From Candidatus Rokuibacteriota bacterium (GTDB lineage: Bacteria; Methylomirabilota; Methylomirabilia; Rokubacteriales; CSP1-6): a stretch of DNA of 7,893 nt. How positions within the stretch are numbered: the first letter of the stretch is position 1; every line of letters starts with the position of its first letter. A program made the translations under genes and the position numbers. Where the stretch lies: NCBI GenBank assembly GCA_016179165.1, contig JACORX010000370.1, positions 1 through 7,893 of the forward strand, read 5' to 3'. The notes beneath the pieces are model-generated. The model saw nothing but the letters and a program-made list of their open reading frames with translations. It did no database searches and was not told the DNA's origin. This document shows, piece by piece, positions 1 to 6,870 of this stretch.

Positions 1-1681
1 CCGTGCCTCCCACCGAGGCAGAGCGGCTCCCGTAGGTGCCCATGCCGAACGGGATCGCCCCGGTGTCGCCGTGGACAACCTCGACCTGGTCGATCGGGAT
101 CTGGAGCTCGTCCGCCACGAGCTGGGCGAACGTCGTCTCGTGCCCCTGGCCGTGCGAGTGCGAGCCCGTGTAGACCGTCACCCCTCCCGTCGGGTGCACG
201 CGCACCTTGCCGGACTCGTACAGCCCCGCCCCGGCGCCGAGAGCGCCCACGAGCTTCGAGGGCGCGATGGAGCACGCCTCGATGTAGGTCGAGAAGCCGA
301 CGCCGAGGTAACGGCCCTTTTTCCGCGCCTCCGCCTGCTCGGCCCGGAACTTCTTGTAGTCGAACATCTGGAGGAGGCGGTCGAACGCCTTTCCATAATC
401 GCCGCTGTCGTACGAGACGGCCACGTGGGTCTGGTAGGCCCCCGAGAACTTCGGAATGAAGTTCTTCCGCCGGACGTCGGCGGGATCCATCTTGAGGGCG
501 GCCGCCGCGGCGTCGACCATACGCTCGAGCACGTAGCAGGCCTCGGGCCGGCCCGCGCCGCGGTACGCGTCCACCGCGGTGGTGTTGGTGAACACGCCGG
601 TGACCTCGCACTTGATGGCGCCAATGGTGTAGACGCCATTCAGGAGCGTGCCGTAGAGGAACGTCGGGACGGCGGGCGCGAAGGTGGAGAGGTACGCGCC
701 CAGGTTCGCCGTGGTCTTGACGTGGAGGCCCAGGATCTTGCCGTCCTTGGACATCGCCATCTCGGCATCGGTGACGTGGTCTCGCCCTTGGGCGTCAGTC
801 AGGTAGGCTTCGTGACGCGTCGAGGTCCACCTGATGGGCCGCTTGAGCTGGCGCGACGCCCACGAGCAGACGACCTCCTCGTTGTAGAGGAAGATCTTGG
901 AGCCGAAACCGCCGCCCACGTCGGGAGAGATGACCCGCACCTTGTGCTCGGGAATGCCGAGGACGAAGGCGCACATCAGGAGACGATGCACGTGCGGGTT
1001 CTGCGACGTCACCCAGAGCGTCAGGTCGCCGGACGACTCCTCATATCGCGCGACGCAGGCCCGCGGCTCCATCGCGTTGGCGACCAGCCGCTGGTTCACG
1101 ATGCGCTTCTTGACGACGACGTCGGCGCTCTTGAACGCGGCATCGAGATCGCCGCCCCCGAGCTCCCACTTGAAGGCGACGTTCCCGGGCGCGCCCGCGT
1201 GAATCTGCGCGGCGCCCGCCTGCGCGGCTCCGGCGGTGGCCGTCACGGAGGACTTCACCTCCCAGTCCACCGCCACGAGCTCGGCGGCGTCGAGAGCGGC
1301 GTCCTGGCTGTCGGCGATGACCACCGCGACCGGGTCCCCCACGTGGCGGGCCACGTCCGAGGTCAAGGGCATGTGGGGCACCATGACCAGGTCCTGGACC
1401 ACCCCGGGGACGTTCTTGTCTTTGCGTAGGTCCCAGCCGCAGGGCAGCGAGTTGACACCGATCATGTCCTTGCCCGTGAAGACCGCCACCACGCCCGGGT
1501 GCTTGAGCGCTCTTGCCGTGTCGATCGTGCGAATCCCCGCGTGCGCGTGCGGGCTCCGGACGAAGGCCGCGTACGTCATCCCGGGCAGCTTCAGGTCGTC
1601 GGTGTAGTTGCCCTTGCCGGTGATGAAGCGCGGGTCCTCGCGCCGCTTGATGCTCGCGCCCAGCAGTCGTGCCGTCGCCAT
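1..1681 (-). CDS. Molybdopterin-binding large subunit of a xanthine dehydrogenase/CO dehydrogenase-family enzyme (form II CoxL-like), C-terminus beyond the window
   Basis: The catalytic subunit of a molybdenum hydroxylase. The window holds the first 560 residues of a family that is usually about 750-800 long; the end, with the expected catalytic Glu, is cut off. The N-terminal aldehyde-oxidase 'a/b hammerhead' domain starts with GASIKRREDPRFITGKGNY (8-26) and includes VRSPHAHAGI (41-50). The molybdopterin-binding part shows TSQNPH (225-230), DVGGGFGSK (254-262) and GQGHETTF (511-518). The active-site loop reads VDAYRGAGRPEA (370-381), the AYRGAGR signature of form II enzymes. Form I CO dehydrogenases have AYRCSFR with the Cys that holds copper. 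So CO oxidation is not supported, and the substrate may be a purine, aldehyde, aromatic or other compound. The ATG at 1681 has a clear ribosome site and lies 14 bp after coxS. The frame is intact throughout the visible part. Confidence 0.9.
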   Translation of the reverse strand, partial: MATARLLGASIKRREDPRFITGKGNYTDDLKLPGMTYAAFVRSPHAHAGIRTIDTARALKHPGVVAVFTGKDMIGVNSLPCGWDLRKDKNVPGVVQDLVMVPHMPLTSDVARHVGDPVAVVIADSQDAALDAAELVAVDWEVKSSVTATAGAAQAGAAQIHAGAPGNVAFKWELGGGDLDAAFKSADVVVKKRIVNQRLVANAMEPRACVARYEESSGDLTLWVTSQNPHVHRLLMCAFVLGIPEHKVRVISPDVGGGFGSKIFLYNEEVVCSWASRQLKRPIRWTSTRHEAYLTDAQGRDHVTDAEMAMSKDGKILGLHVKTTANLGAYLSTFAPAVPTFLYGTLLNGVYTIGAIKCEVTGVFTNTTAVDAYRGAGRPEACYVLERMVDAAAAALKMDPADVRRKNFIPKFSGAYQTHVAVSYDSGDYGKAFDRLLQMFDYKKFRAEQAEARKKGRYLGVGFSTYIEACSIAPSKLVGALGAGAGLYESGKVRVHPTGGVTVYTGSHSHGQGHETTFAQLVADELQIPIDQVEVVHGDTGAIPFGMGTYGSRSASVGGT

Positions 1682-1687
1682 GGTCGA

Positions 1688-1695
1688 CCCTCCCT
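1688..1695 (-). promoter_or_regulatory. ribosome binding site of coxL
   Basis: AGGGAGGG on the minus strand starts directly after the coxS stop codon and ends 6 nt before the coxL ATG at 1681. It supports that start and co-translation of the two subunits from one mRNA. Confidence 0.75.
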
Positions 1696-2169
1696 CTACT
1701 TCCCCGCCATCGTCTCGGCGGCGTGCTGGATGGCCTTGACGATATTGTGGTAGCCCGTGCAGCGGCACAGGTTGCCGTCGAGCTGGTGGCGGATCTGCTC
1801 CTCGGTCGGCTTGGGGTAGCGCTGCAGGATCTGCGCAGCCGACATGATCATGCCCGGCGTGCAGAAGCCGCACTGCAGCCCGTGCTTCTCCCAGAAGGCA
1901 TCCTGGATCGGGTGGAGCTTGCCGTCTTTCGCCATGCCCTCGATGGTCGCGATCTGGGCGCCGTCGGCCTGCACCGCCAGCATGGTGCAGGACTTCACCG
2001 CCTGGCCGTCGAGATGGATGGTGCAGGCCCCGCACTGGCTGGTGTCGCACCCCACGTGGGTGCCGGTCAGCCCGGCCAGCTCACGGATAAAATGAACGAG
2101 GAGCAGCCGCGGCTCCACCTCGTGGGTGTGCTTGACGCCGTTGATCGTAATGCTCACGGATTTTTTCAC
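1696..2169 (-). CDS. coxS: [2Fe-2S] iron-sulfur subunit of a xanthine dehydrogenase/CO dehydrogenase-family enzyme (CoxS-like)
   Basis: The small electron-transfer subunit of a molybdenum hydroxylase: two [2Fe-2S] clusters carry electrons from the molybdenum site to the FAD subunit. The 157-residue length is typical. The N-terminal plant-type ferredoxin domain binds one cluster through Cys41, Cys46, Cys49 (GCDTSQCGAC) and Cys61. The C-terminal helical domain binds the second through Cys100 and Cys103 (QCGFCTPGM) and Cys135 and Cys137 (CRCTGYHNIV). All eight ligands are present. The start is GTG at 2169 with a strong AGGAGGT upstream. No twin-arginine or other export signal is seen, so a cytoplasmic enzyme is expected. 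It is followed after 14 bp by coxL. The symbol reflects family membership only; the large subunit argues against a true CO dehydrogenase. The gene just upstream is larC, so the FAD subunit (coxM) is not on this side. Confidence 0.93.
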   Translation of the reverse strand: MKKSVSITINGVKHTHEVEPRLLLVHFIRELAGLTGTHVGCDTSQCGACTIHLDGQAVKSCTMLAVQADGAQIATIEGMAKDGKLHPIQDAFWEKHGLQCGFCTPGMIMSAAQILQRYPKPTEEQIRHQLDGNLCRCTGYHNIVKAIQHAAETMAGK

Positions 2170-2176
2170 CGCGCGT

Positions 2177-2183
2177 ACCTCCT
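2177..2183 (-). promoter_or_regulatory. ribosome binding site of coxS
   Basis: AGGAGGT on the minus strand is a near-perfect Shine-Dalgarno sequence, 7 nt before the GTG at 2169. It fixes that GTG as the start. It is the strongest ribosome site in the window, in keeping with coxS being the first gene of a new transcript. Confidence 0.85.
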
Positions 2184-2254
2184 CAGACGACTGATTGCGG
2201 ATCTATGGAAGCCGCCTCGCCTAGGGCGGGTCGGGGCCGGCGAAAGCGAGACAA

Positions 2255-2283
2255 ACCTTAGTCCCGGCGCCGGGTGATGTCAA
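2255..2283 (-). promoter_or_regulatory. candidate sigma70-type promoter for coxSL
   Basis: On the minus strand, TTGACA (2283-2278, a perfect -35 hexamer) is followed after exactly 17 nt by TAAGGT (2260-2255). That hexamer keeps the three most conserved -10 positions (T1, A2, T6) but has GG in place of AA. The predicted transcript would start near 2248 and carry a leader of about 80 nt before the coxS GTG. The -35 hexamer includes the larC stop codon, so the promoter directly abuts the upstream operon. Found by eye; no mapped start supports it. Confidence 0.5.
2263..2274. promoter_or_regulatory. 12-bp palindrome in the promoter spacer, possible operator
   Basis: CCCGGCGCCGGG is a perfect palindrome lying wholly between the candidate -35 and -10 hexamers, a common place for a repressor or activator dyad. 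The spacer is 17 nt, not the 19-20 nt usual for MerR-type activation, so a repressor or another regulator would be more likely. In GC-rich DNA such palindromes also occur by chance. Confidence 0.35.
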
Positions 2284-3479
2284 GCCTCCGGCGGCTCCCC
2301 CTGGAGGAGCCGCCGGACGTCGGCCCGCGCCTGGTCAAGGACCTCGCGGGCCGGCAATCCCTTCTCCTTCGCGATGCGGCGGATCTCGGCGAACTCGGGC
2401 GTCGCGGTCACCACCCGGCCCGCGAGCCGCGACACCTTGAAGGACACGGGACCGTAGGCGGTCGCGAGCGTAACTGTCTCACGGTCGAGCCGCTCTCGCT
2501 GGTAGGCCGTCCAGCGCACGCCAATGGTCGGCGACTCCTCGAAGAGAACGCGCGAGAGCTCCGTCACGCGGTCGGGGGCGCAGAGGGCCGTCAGGACTAT
2601 GCCGGGCCGGCTCTTTTTCATCGTGACCGGGGTCAGGTAGACGTCGAGCGCGCCCACGTCGAACAGCCGCTCCATCACTGCCTCCCAGAGCTGCGGCTGC
2701 ATGTCGTCCACCGTCGTCTCGACCTGCACGATGGTTTCGCTCCCGCGGGTCTCGGACGCGCGGCCGAGGAACACGCGGACGAGATTCGGAGTCTCCAGGT
2801 CCATGGTGCCGGCGCCGTAGCCCACCGCTTCGACGGTCATGGCGGGCATCGCCCCGGCCGAGGCCGACAGCGTCGTGAGGATCGCCGCGCCCGTCGGCGT
2901 CACGAGCTCGCGCCTCACTCCCGTGTCCACCACGGGGAAGCCCTTGAGGAGCTCGGCGGTGCCGGGACCCGGGATGGCCATGCGCCCATGCGCCCCCGTG
3001 ACGAAACCTCCGCCCAGCGGCAGAGCCGAACAGTGGACGGTGTCCACGCCGAGGAGATGGAGGCCGGCGCACGCGCCCACCACGTCTACGATGGCGTCCA
3101 CGGCCCCTACGTCGTGGAAGTGGACCTGGTCCACGGTGGTCCCGTGAACGCGAGCCTCGGCCTGCGCGAGCCTCGTGAAGATCCGCCCTGCTCTTTCTTT
3201 CACCGGCGCGTCGAGCCCGCTCGCCGCGATGAGCGCGAGGATCGCGCCGAGGTTTCGATCCGGGTGGTGGTGCTCCTCGTGATCGTGAACGTGGACGTCC
3301 ACCTTGGTGGCGCGGAAGGCACCCTTCATCACCTCGCGACGCTCGAGCGTGAAGCCCGGCAGCCGGAGCTTGGCGAGCTCGCGCTGGAGCGCCTCGAAGG
3401 GTACCCCTGCATCGACGAGGGCGCCCATGATCATGTCCCCCGCGGCGCCGCTCGGACAGTCGAAGTAGGCGATGCGCAC
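2280..3479 (-). CDS. larC: LarC, CTP-dependent nickel insertion enzyme (cyclometallase)
   Basis: LarC inserts nickel into the bisthiocarboxylate precursor, forming Ni-C and Ni-S bonds with hydrolysis of CTP, the last step of NPN synthesis. The 399-residue product is one uninterrupted frame of full family length (formerly DUF111). The N-terminal domain starts MRIAYFDCPSGAAGDM, followed by the histidine-rich stretch HVHDHEEHHHPDRNL (63-77), a likely nickel-handling segment, and VHFHDVGAVDAIVD (119-132). PLGGGFVTGAHGRMAIPGP (154-172) and ELVTPTGAAIL (191-201) are also family signatures. The C-terminal CTP-binding domain begins near VETTVDDMQPQLWEAVMERLF (residue 253) and includes TPVTMKKSRPG (283-293). 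Unlike L. plantarum, where LarC2 is reached by ribosomal frameshifting, both domains are read here without a frameshift. The start is GTG at 3479, 9 bp after the larB stop, with only a weak ribosome site (GCTGAGA), again suggesting coupling. Its last codons encode a strong hairpin. Confidence 0.94.
   Translation of the reverse strand: MRIAYFDCPSGAAGDMIMGALVDAGVPFEALQRELAKLRLPGFTLERREVMKGAFRATKVDVHVHDHEEHHHPDRNLGAILALIAASGLDAPVKERAGRIFTRLAQAEARVHGTTVDQVHFHDVGAVDAIVDVVGACAGLHLLGVDTVHCSALPLGGGFVTGAHGRMAIPGPGTAELLKGFPVVDTGVRRELVTPTGAAILTTLSASAGAMPAMTVEAVGYGAGTMDLETPNLVRVFLGRASETRGSETIVQVETTVDDMQPQLWEAVMERLFDVGALDVYLTPVTMKKSRPGIVLTALCAPDRVTELSRVLFEESPTIGVRWTAYQRERLDRETVTLATAYGPVSFKVSRLAGRVVTATPEFAEIRRIAKEKGLPAREVLDQARADVRRLLQGEPPEA
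2287..2317 (-). repeat. perfect 12-bp inverted repeat (hairpin) at the 3' end of larC
   Basis: The plus strand reads TCCGGCGGCTCC at 2287-2298 and its exact reverse complement GGAGCCGCCGGA at 2306-2317, with a 7-nt loop. The stem is very GC-rich and ends 4 nt before the larC stop codon. It lies where a terminator for the mtaB-larC transcript would be expected, but no T-run follows on either strand, so it is not a classical intrinsic terminator. It might pause polymerase, protect the mRNA 3' end or assist Rho. Part of the symmetry could come from the codons for RRLLQGEPPE. Confidence 0.7.
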
Positions 3480-3488
3480 CGTGTTGTC

Positions 3489-4247
3489 TCAGCGGACCTT
3501 GGAGGCGAGCTTGTTGATCTGGTTGGCCTGCGCCGCGGCGCCGTAGCCGTTGTCGATGTTGACCACCGACACCCCGGGAGCACAGGAGTTGAGCATGGCC
3601 AGCAGCGCCGCGACCCCGCCGAAGGAAGCGCCGTAGCCCACGCTGGTCGGTACCGCGATCACCGGGCGGTCCACGAGACCCCCGATCACGCTCGGCAGAG
3701 CGCCCTCCATGCCCGCCACGGCGATGATGACGTTGGCCTCGTTGAGCCGGTCGAGGTGCGGGACCAGGCGGTGGAGTCCGGCCACGCCGCAGTCATAGAG
3801 CCGCTCGACGCGGTTGCCCATGGCCTCCGCCGTCACCGCGGCCTCCTCGGCCACGGGCAGGTCCGAGGTGCCGGCACTCACAACCACAATGAGTCCGACG
3901 CCCTCGTGGGCCAGCGGCTTGACCACGACCAGGCGCGCAGCCGCGTGAACCGCGCACTCGAGCCCGGCGGCCGTCAGGGCCGCGATCACCCCCGGGTCCG
4001 CCCGCGTCGCCAGGATGTTGTCGTGGCCCTCGGCGAGGCGCCTGACGATGGCCACCACCTGCTCGGGAGTCTTGCCCTGGCAGAACACGGCCTCCGGCAC
4101 GCCGTGGCGGAGCGAGCGATGCAGATCCACCCGGGCGAAACGGAGATCGTCCACGGGCAGATCCCGCAGCCGCGCCAGCGCCTGGTCCGGCTGGAGCCCG
4201 CCTCTGGCGACCGCCTCGAGGAGCTGCCTTACTTTTTCTTTATCCAT
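3489..4247 (-). CDS. larB: LarB, pyridinium-3,5-biscarboxylic acid mononucleotide synthase
   Basis: LarB catalyses the first step of NPN synthesis: carboxylation of the pyridinium ring of nicotinic acid adenine dinucleotide and hydrolysis of its phosphoanhydride, releasing AMP. The 252-residue product has the normal length. The N-terminal part has the family segment PEAVFCQGKT (51-60). The C-terminal half is the AIR-carboxylase (PurE-like) core with SAGTSDLPVAEEA (124-136), YDCGVAGLHR (151-160), VAGMEGALPSVIGGL (177-191) and PTSVGYGASFGG (200-211). Cys222 in MLNSCAPG (codon 3582-3584) aligns with the cysteine reported to bond covalently to the pyridinium ring. I chose ATG at 4247 because the homology begins at MDKEKVRQLLEAV. 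The frame is open further upstream to 4454, but that part is shadow sequence of larE. The gene starts inside the last 19 bp of larE with only a weak GAGG upstream, so translation is probably coupled. Confidence 0.93.
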   Translation of the reverse strand: MDKEKVRQLLEAVARGGLQPDQALARLRDLPVDDLRFARVDLHRSLRHGVPEAVFCQGKTPEQVVAIVRRLAEGHDNILATRADPGVIAALTAAGLECAVHAAARLVVVKPLAHEGVGLIVVVSAGTSDLPVAEEAAVTAEAMGNRVERLYDCGVAGLHRLVPHLDRLNEANVIIAVAGMEGALPSVIGGLVDRPVIAVPTSVGYGASFGGVAALLAMLNSCAPGVSVVNIDNGYGAAAQANQINKLASKVR

Positions 4248-5056
4248 GCCAGTGCCTCGTTGGCGCTGCCGCTCCTGAACCCCTGGAGGTCCAGCGTGAC
4301 GTAGAGATAGCCCAGCTCGCGGAAGCGTTTCACGATCGCGTCGTGCCGCCCGTCCTCGAAAAGTCGCTCCATCTCCTCCCGCGGCAATTCGAGACGCGCC
4401 AGCCTGTCGTGGTGCCGCACCCGGAACTGCCTGAAGCCCAAACCCCTCACACACGCCTCCGCGGCGTCGACGAGCCTGAGCTTCTCGGCCGTGATGGCTT
4501 CACCGTACTGGAAGCGCGAGGACAGGCACGCGAAGGAGGGCTTGTCCCACGTCGGCAGCCCGAGCTCGCGCGAGAGCGCCCGGATCTCCTCCTTCCACAT
4601 CCCCGCTTCGATGAGGGGAGCCCTTACCCCGGCCGCCTTCGCCGCGTCCATGCCCGGCCGGTGGTCGCCCAGGTCGTCCATGTTCGCCCCGTAGACCATG
4701 ATCGCGTCGCCGTGCTGTCGTGCGATCGGGCCGAGCTTGGCGAAGAGCTCTTCCTTGCAGAAGAAGCAGCGGCTGGGCGAGTTCAGCGCGTACTGCGGAT
4801 TGTCCAGCTCGCGGGTCTGGACCAGCAGGTGCCGCATGCCGAGCAGGTCCGCGAGCCGCCGTGTCTCTTCGAGCTCCGAGGCCGGATACGTCTCCGAATC
4901 CGCCGTCACCAGCACGGCGCCCTCGCCCACAGCGTCTTTCGCCGCGCGGCCCAGGAACGTCGAGTCCACCCCGCCCGAGAAGGCCACGAGAACCTGCCCC
5001 ATGCCCCGGATGATCCCGAGGAGGCTTTCGTATTTCGCGGCGAGCGCGGCGTCCAC
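4229..5056 (-). CDS. larE: LarE, ATP-dependent sulfur transferase for the nickel-pincer cofactor (three-cysteine type)
   Basis: LarE adenylates the carboxylates of pyridinium-3,5-biscarboxylic acid mononucleotide and inserts sulfur to give the bisthiocarboxylate precursor of the nickel-pincer nucleotide (NPN). The 275-residue protein has the family length. SGGVDS (27-32) is the PP-loop that binds ATP pyrophosphate. SRCFFCKEELF (95-105) supplies Cys97 and Cys100, and KPSFACLSSRFQYGE (172-186) supplies Cys177. Cys177 aligns with the cysteine that gives up its sulfur in Lactobacillus plantarum LarE; that protein lacks the CxxC pair. Homologues with all three cysteines bind a [4Fe-4S] cluster and use it for sulfur delivery, so a non-sacrificial mechanism is predicted here. 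The start is GTG at 5056, one base after the pfkB stop, with GGAAGGG at 5061-5067 as a closely spaced ribosome site. The 3' end overlaps larB by 19 bp. Confidence 0.93.
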   Translation of the reverse strand: MDAALAAKYESLLGIIRGMGQVLVAFSGGVDSTFLGRAAKDAVGEGAVLVTADSETYPASELEETRRLADLLGMRHLLVQTRELDNPQYALNSPSRCFFCKEELFAKLGPIARQHGDAIMVYGANMDDLGDHRPGMDAAKAAGVRAPLIEAGMWKEEIRALSRELGLPTWDKPSFACLSSRFQYGEAITAEKLRLVDAAEACVRGLGFRQFRVRHHDRLARLELPREEMERLFEDGRHDAIVKRFRELGYLYVTLDLQGFRSGSANEALAWIKKK

Positions 5057-5057
5057 G

Positions 5058-5961
5058 CTACCCTTCCAGCCGAACCATGTCCGCGAAGGTCAAGAGCCGC
5101 TCTTCGAGCTCCCGCCGCTCCAGCCGCTTGAGCCGCTCCAGCGAGAAGTCCTCCACGGTGAAGGAGGCCATGGCGGCACCCCGGACCATCGCCCGCCTGA
5201 GCGAGGCCGGGTCCGTGGCGTCCTGCTGAGCGAGGTAGCCCATGAAGCCGCCGGCGAAGGTGTCCCCCGCGCCGGTCGGGTCGAACACCGCCTCCAGCGG
5301 GTATGCGGGCGCAAAGAAGAACTGACCACTCGACACCAGCAGGGCGCCGTACTCGCCGCGCTTGATCACCACGGTCCGGGGGCCCATCTCGCCGATCGTC
5401 CGTGCCGCCTTGATCAGGTTGGGCTCGCGTGCCAGCATCCGCGCCTCGGCGTCGTTGATGAGCAGCACGTCCACTCGGGCCAGCACGCGAAGGAGATCCG
5501 CCCGCTTGCCTTCGATCCAGAAGTTCATGGTGTCGAGCGCGATGAGCGCGGGCCGCTCCATCTGCTCGAGGACCTCAAGCTGAAGGACGGGATCGATGTT
5601 CGCGAGGAACAGGAAGCCCGCCTTCCGGTGCACGGGCCCGAGCTTCGGCTTGAAGGCCGCGAAGGCGTTCAGCTGCACGTCGAGCGTCCTCGCCTCGTTG
5701 AGGTCGAAGCCGTATTCCCCCGTCCACCGGAACGTCTTCTGGCCCGGCAGGACCTCGAGGGCCGTCACGTCCACGCCGCGGCTGCTGAGCAGCTCCAGGT
5801 GCTCCCGAGGGAAGTCGTTGCCGACGGCGCCCACGACGCGCACCTGGGTGAAGAAGCTCGCCGCGTAGGAGAAATACGTCGCCGAGCCGCCCAGCGCCTC
5901 GGTCACCTTGCCGAACGGCGTCTTGACGCTGTCGAGCGCCACCGAGCCCACCACCACGAGA

Positions 5962-5969
<8 letters not shown>
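5058..5969 (-). CDS. PfkB-family sugar/nucleoside kinase, substrate unknown
   Basis: A 303-residue ribokinase-fold (PfkB) kinase expected to transfer the ATP gamma-phosphate to a sugar or nucleoside hydroxyl. The N-terminus MADLVVVGSVALDSV is the usual first strand. GGSATYFSYAASFF (27-40) occupies the first PfkB signature region, NDAE (172-175) is the NxxE magnesium/phosphate motif, and DPTGAGDTFAGGF (230-242) is the second signature with anion hole and catalytic base D236. The GGSATYFSYAA segment differs from classical ribokinase (GGKGANQA) and from GGNAAN-type nucleoside kinases, so substrate cannot be read from motifs. The start is GTG at 5969, supported by a good ribosome site at 5976-5980 inside the end of mtnP. 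The stop is one base from the larE start. Lying between MTA phosphorylase and the NPN genes, it could act on adenosine, a deoxyribose or methylthioribose product, or an unrelated sugar; this is inference only. Confidence 0.88.

Positions 5970-6866
<897 letters not shown>

Positions 6867-6870
<4 letters not shown>

Noticed and set aside
71..1429. A 452-codon open frame on the plus strand opposite coxL
   Set aside because: It lies antisense to the clear coxL frame, is rich in Arg, Val, His and Gly, and has no family motif; it is a GC-driven shadow.
1..2169. Calling coxS/coxL an aerobic CO dehydrogenase
   Set aside because: The active-site loop is AYRGAGR and not AYRCSFR, so the copper-binding Cys is absent. 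Only family-level assignment is justified.
2218..2228. A small dyad (CGCC-TAG-GGCG) in the coxS leader as a riboswitch or operator
   Set aside because: The stem is only 4 bp in GC-rich DNA, with no recognisable riboswitch core in a leader of about 80 nt.
2287..2317. The larC-end hairpin as a Rho-independent terminator
   Set aside because: The stem is perfect, but no T-rich tract follows it on either strand, so it does not meet the definition.
2274..4304. A 676-codon open frame on the plus strand across larC and larB
   Set aside because: It is antisense to two well-supported genes with intact motifs. Its product is low-complexity, rich in His, Arg, Gly and Val, with no recognisable domain, as expected when high-GC codons are read backwards.
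4248..4454. An N-terminal extension of LarB using an earlier start at 4454
   Set aside because: The extra 69 residues lie entirely within larE coding sequence in another frame, have no LarB homology, and would create a 226-bp overlap. The family start MDKEKVRQLL fits the ATG at 4247.
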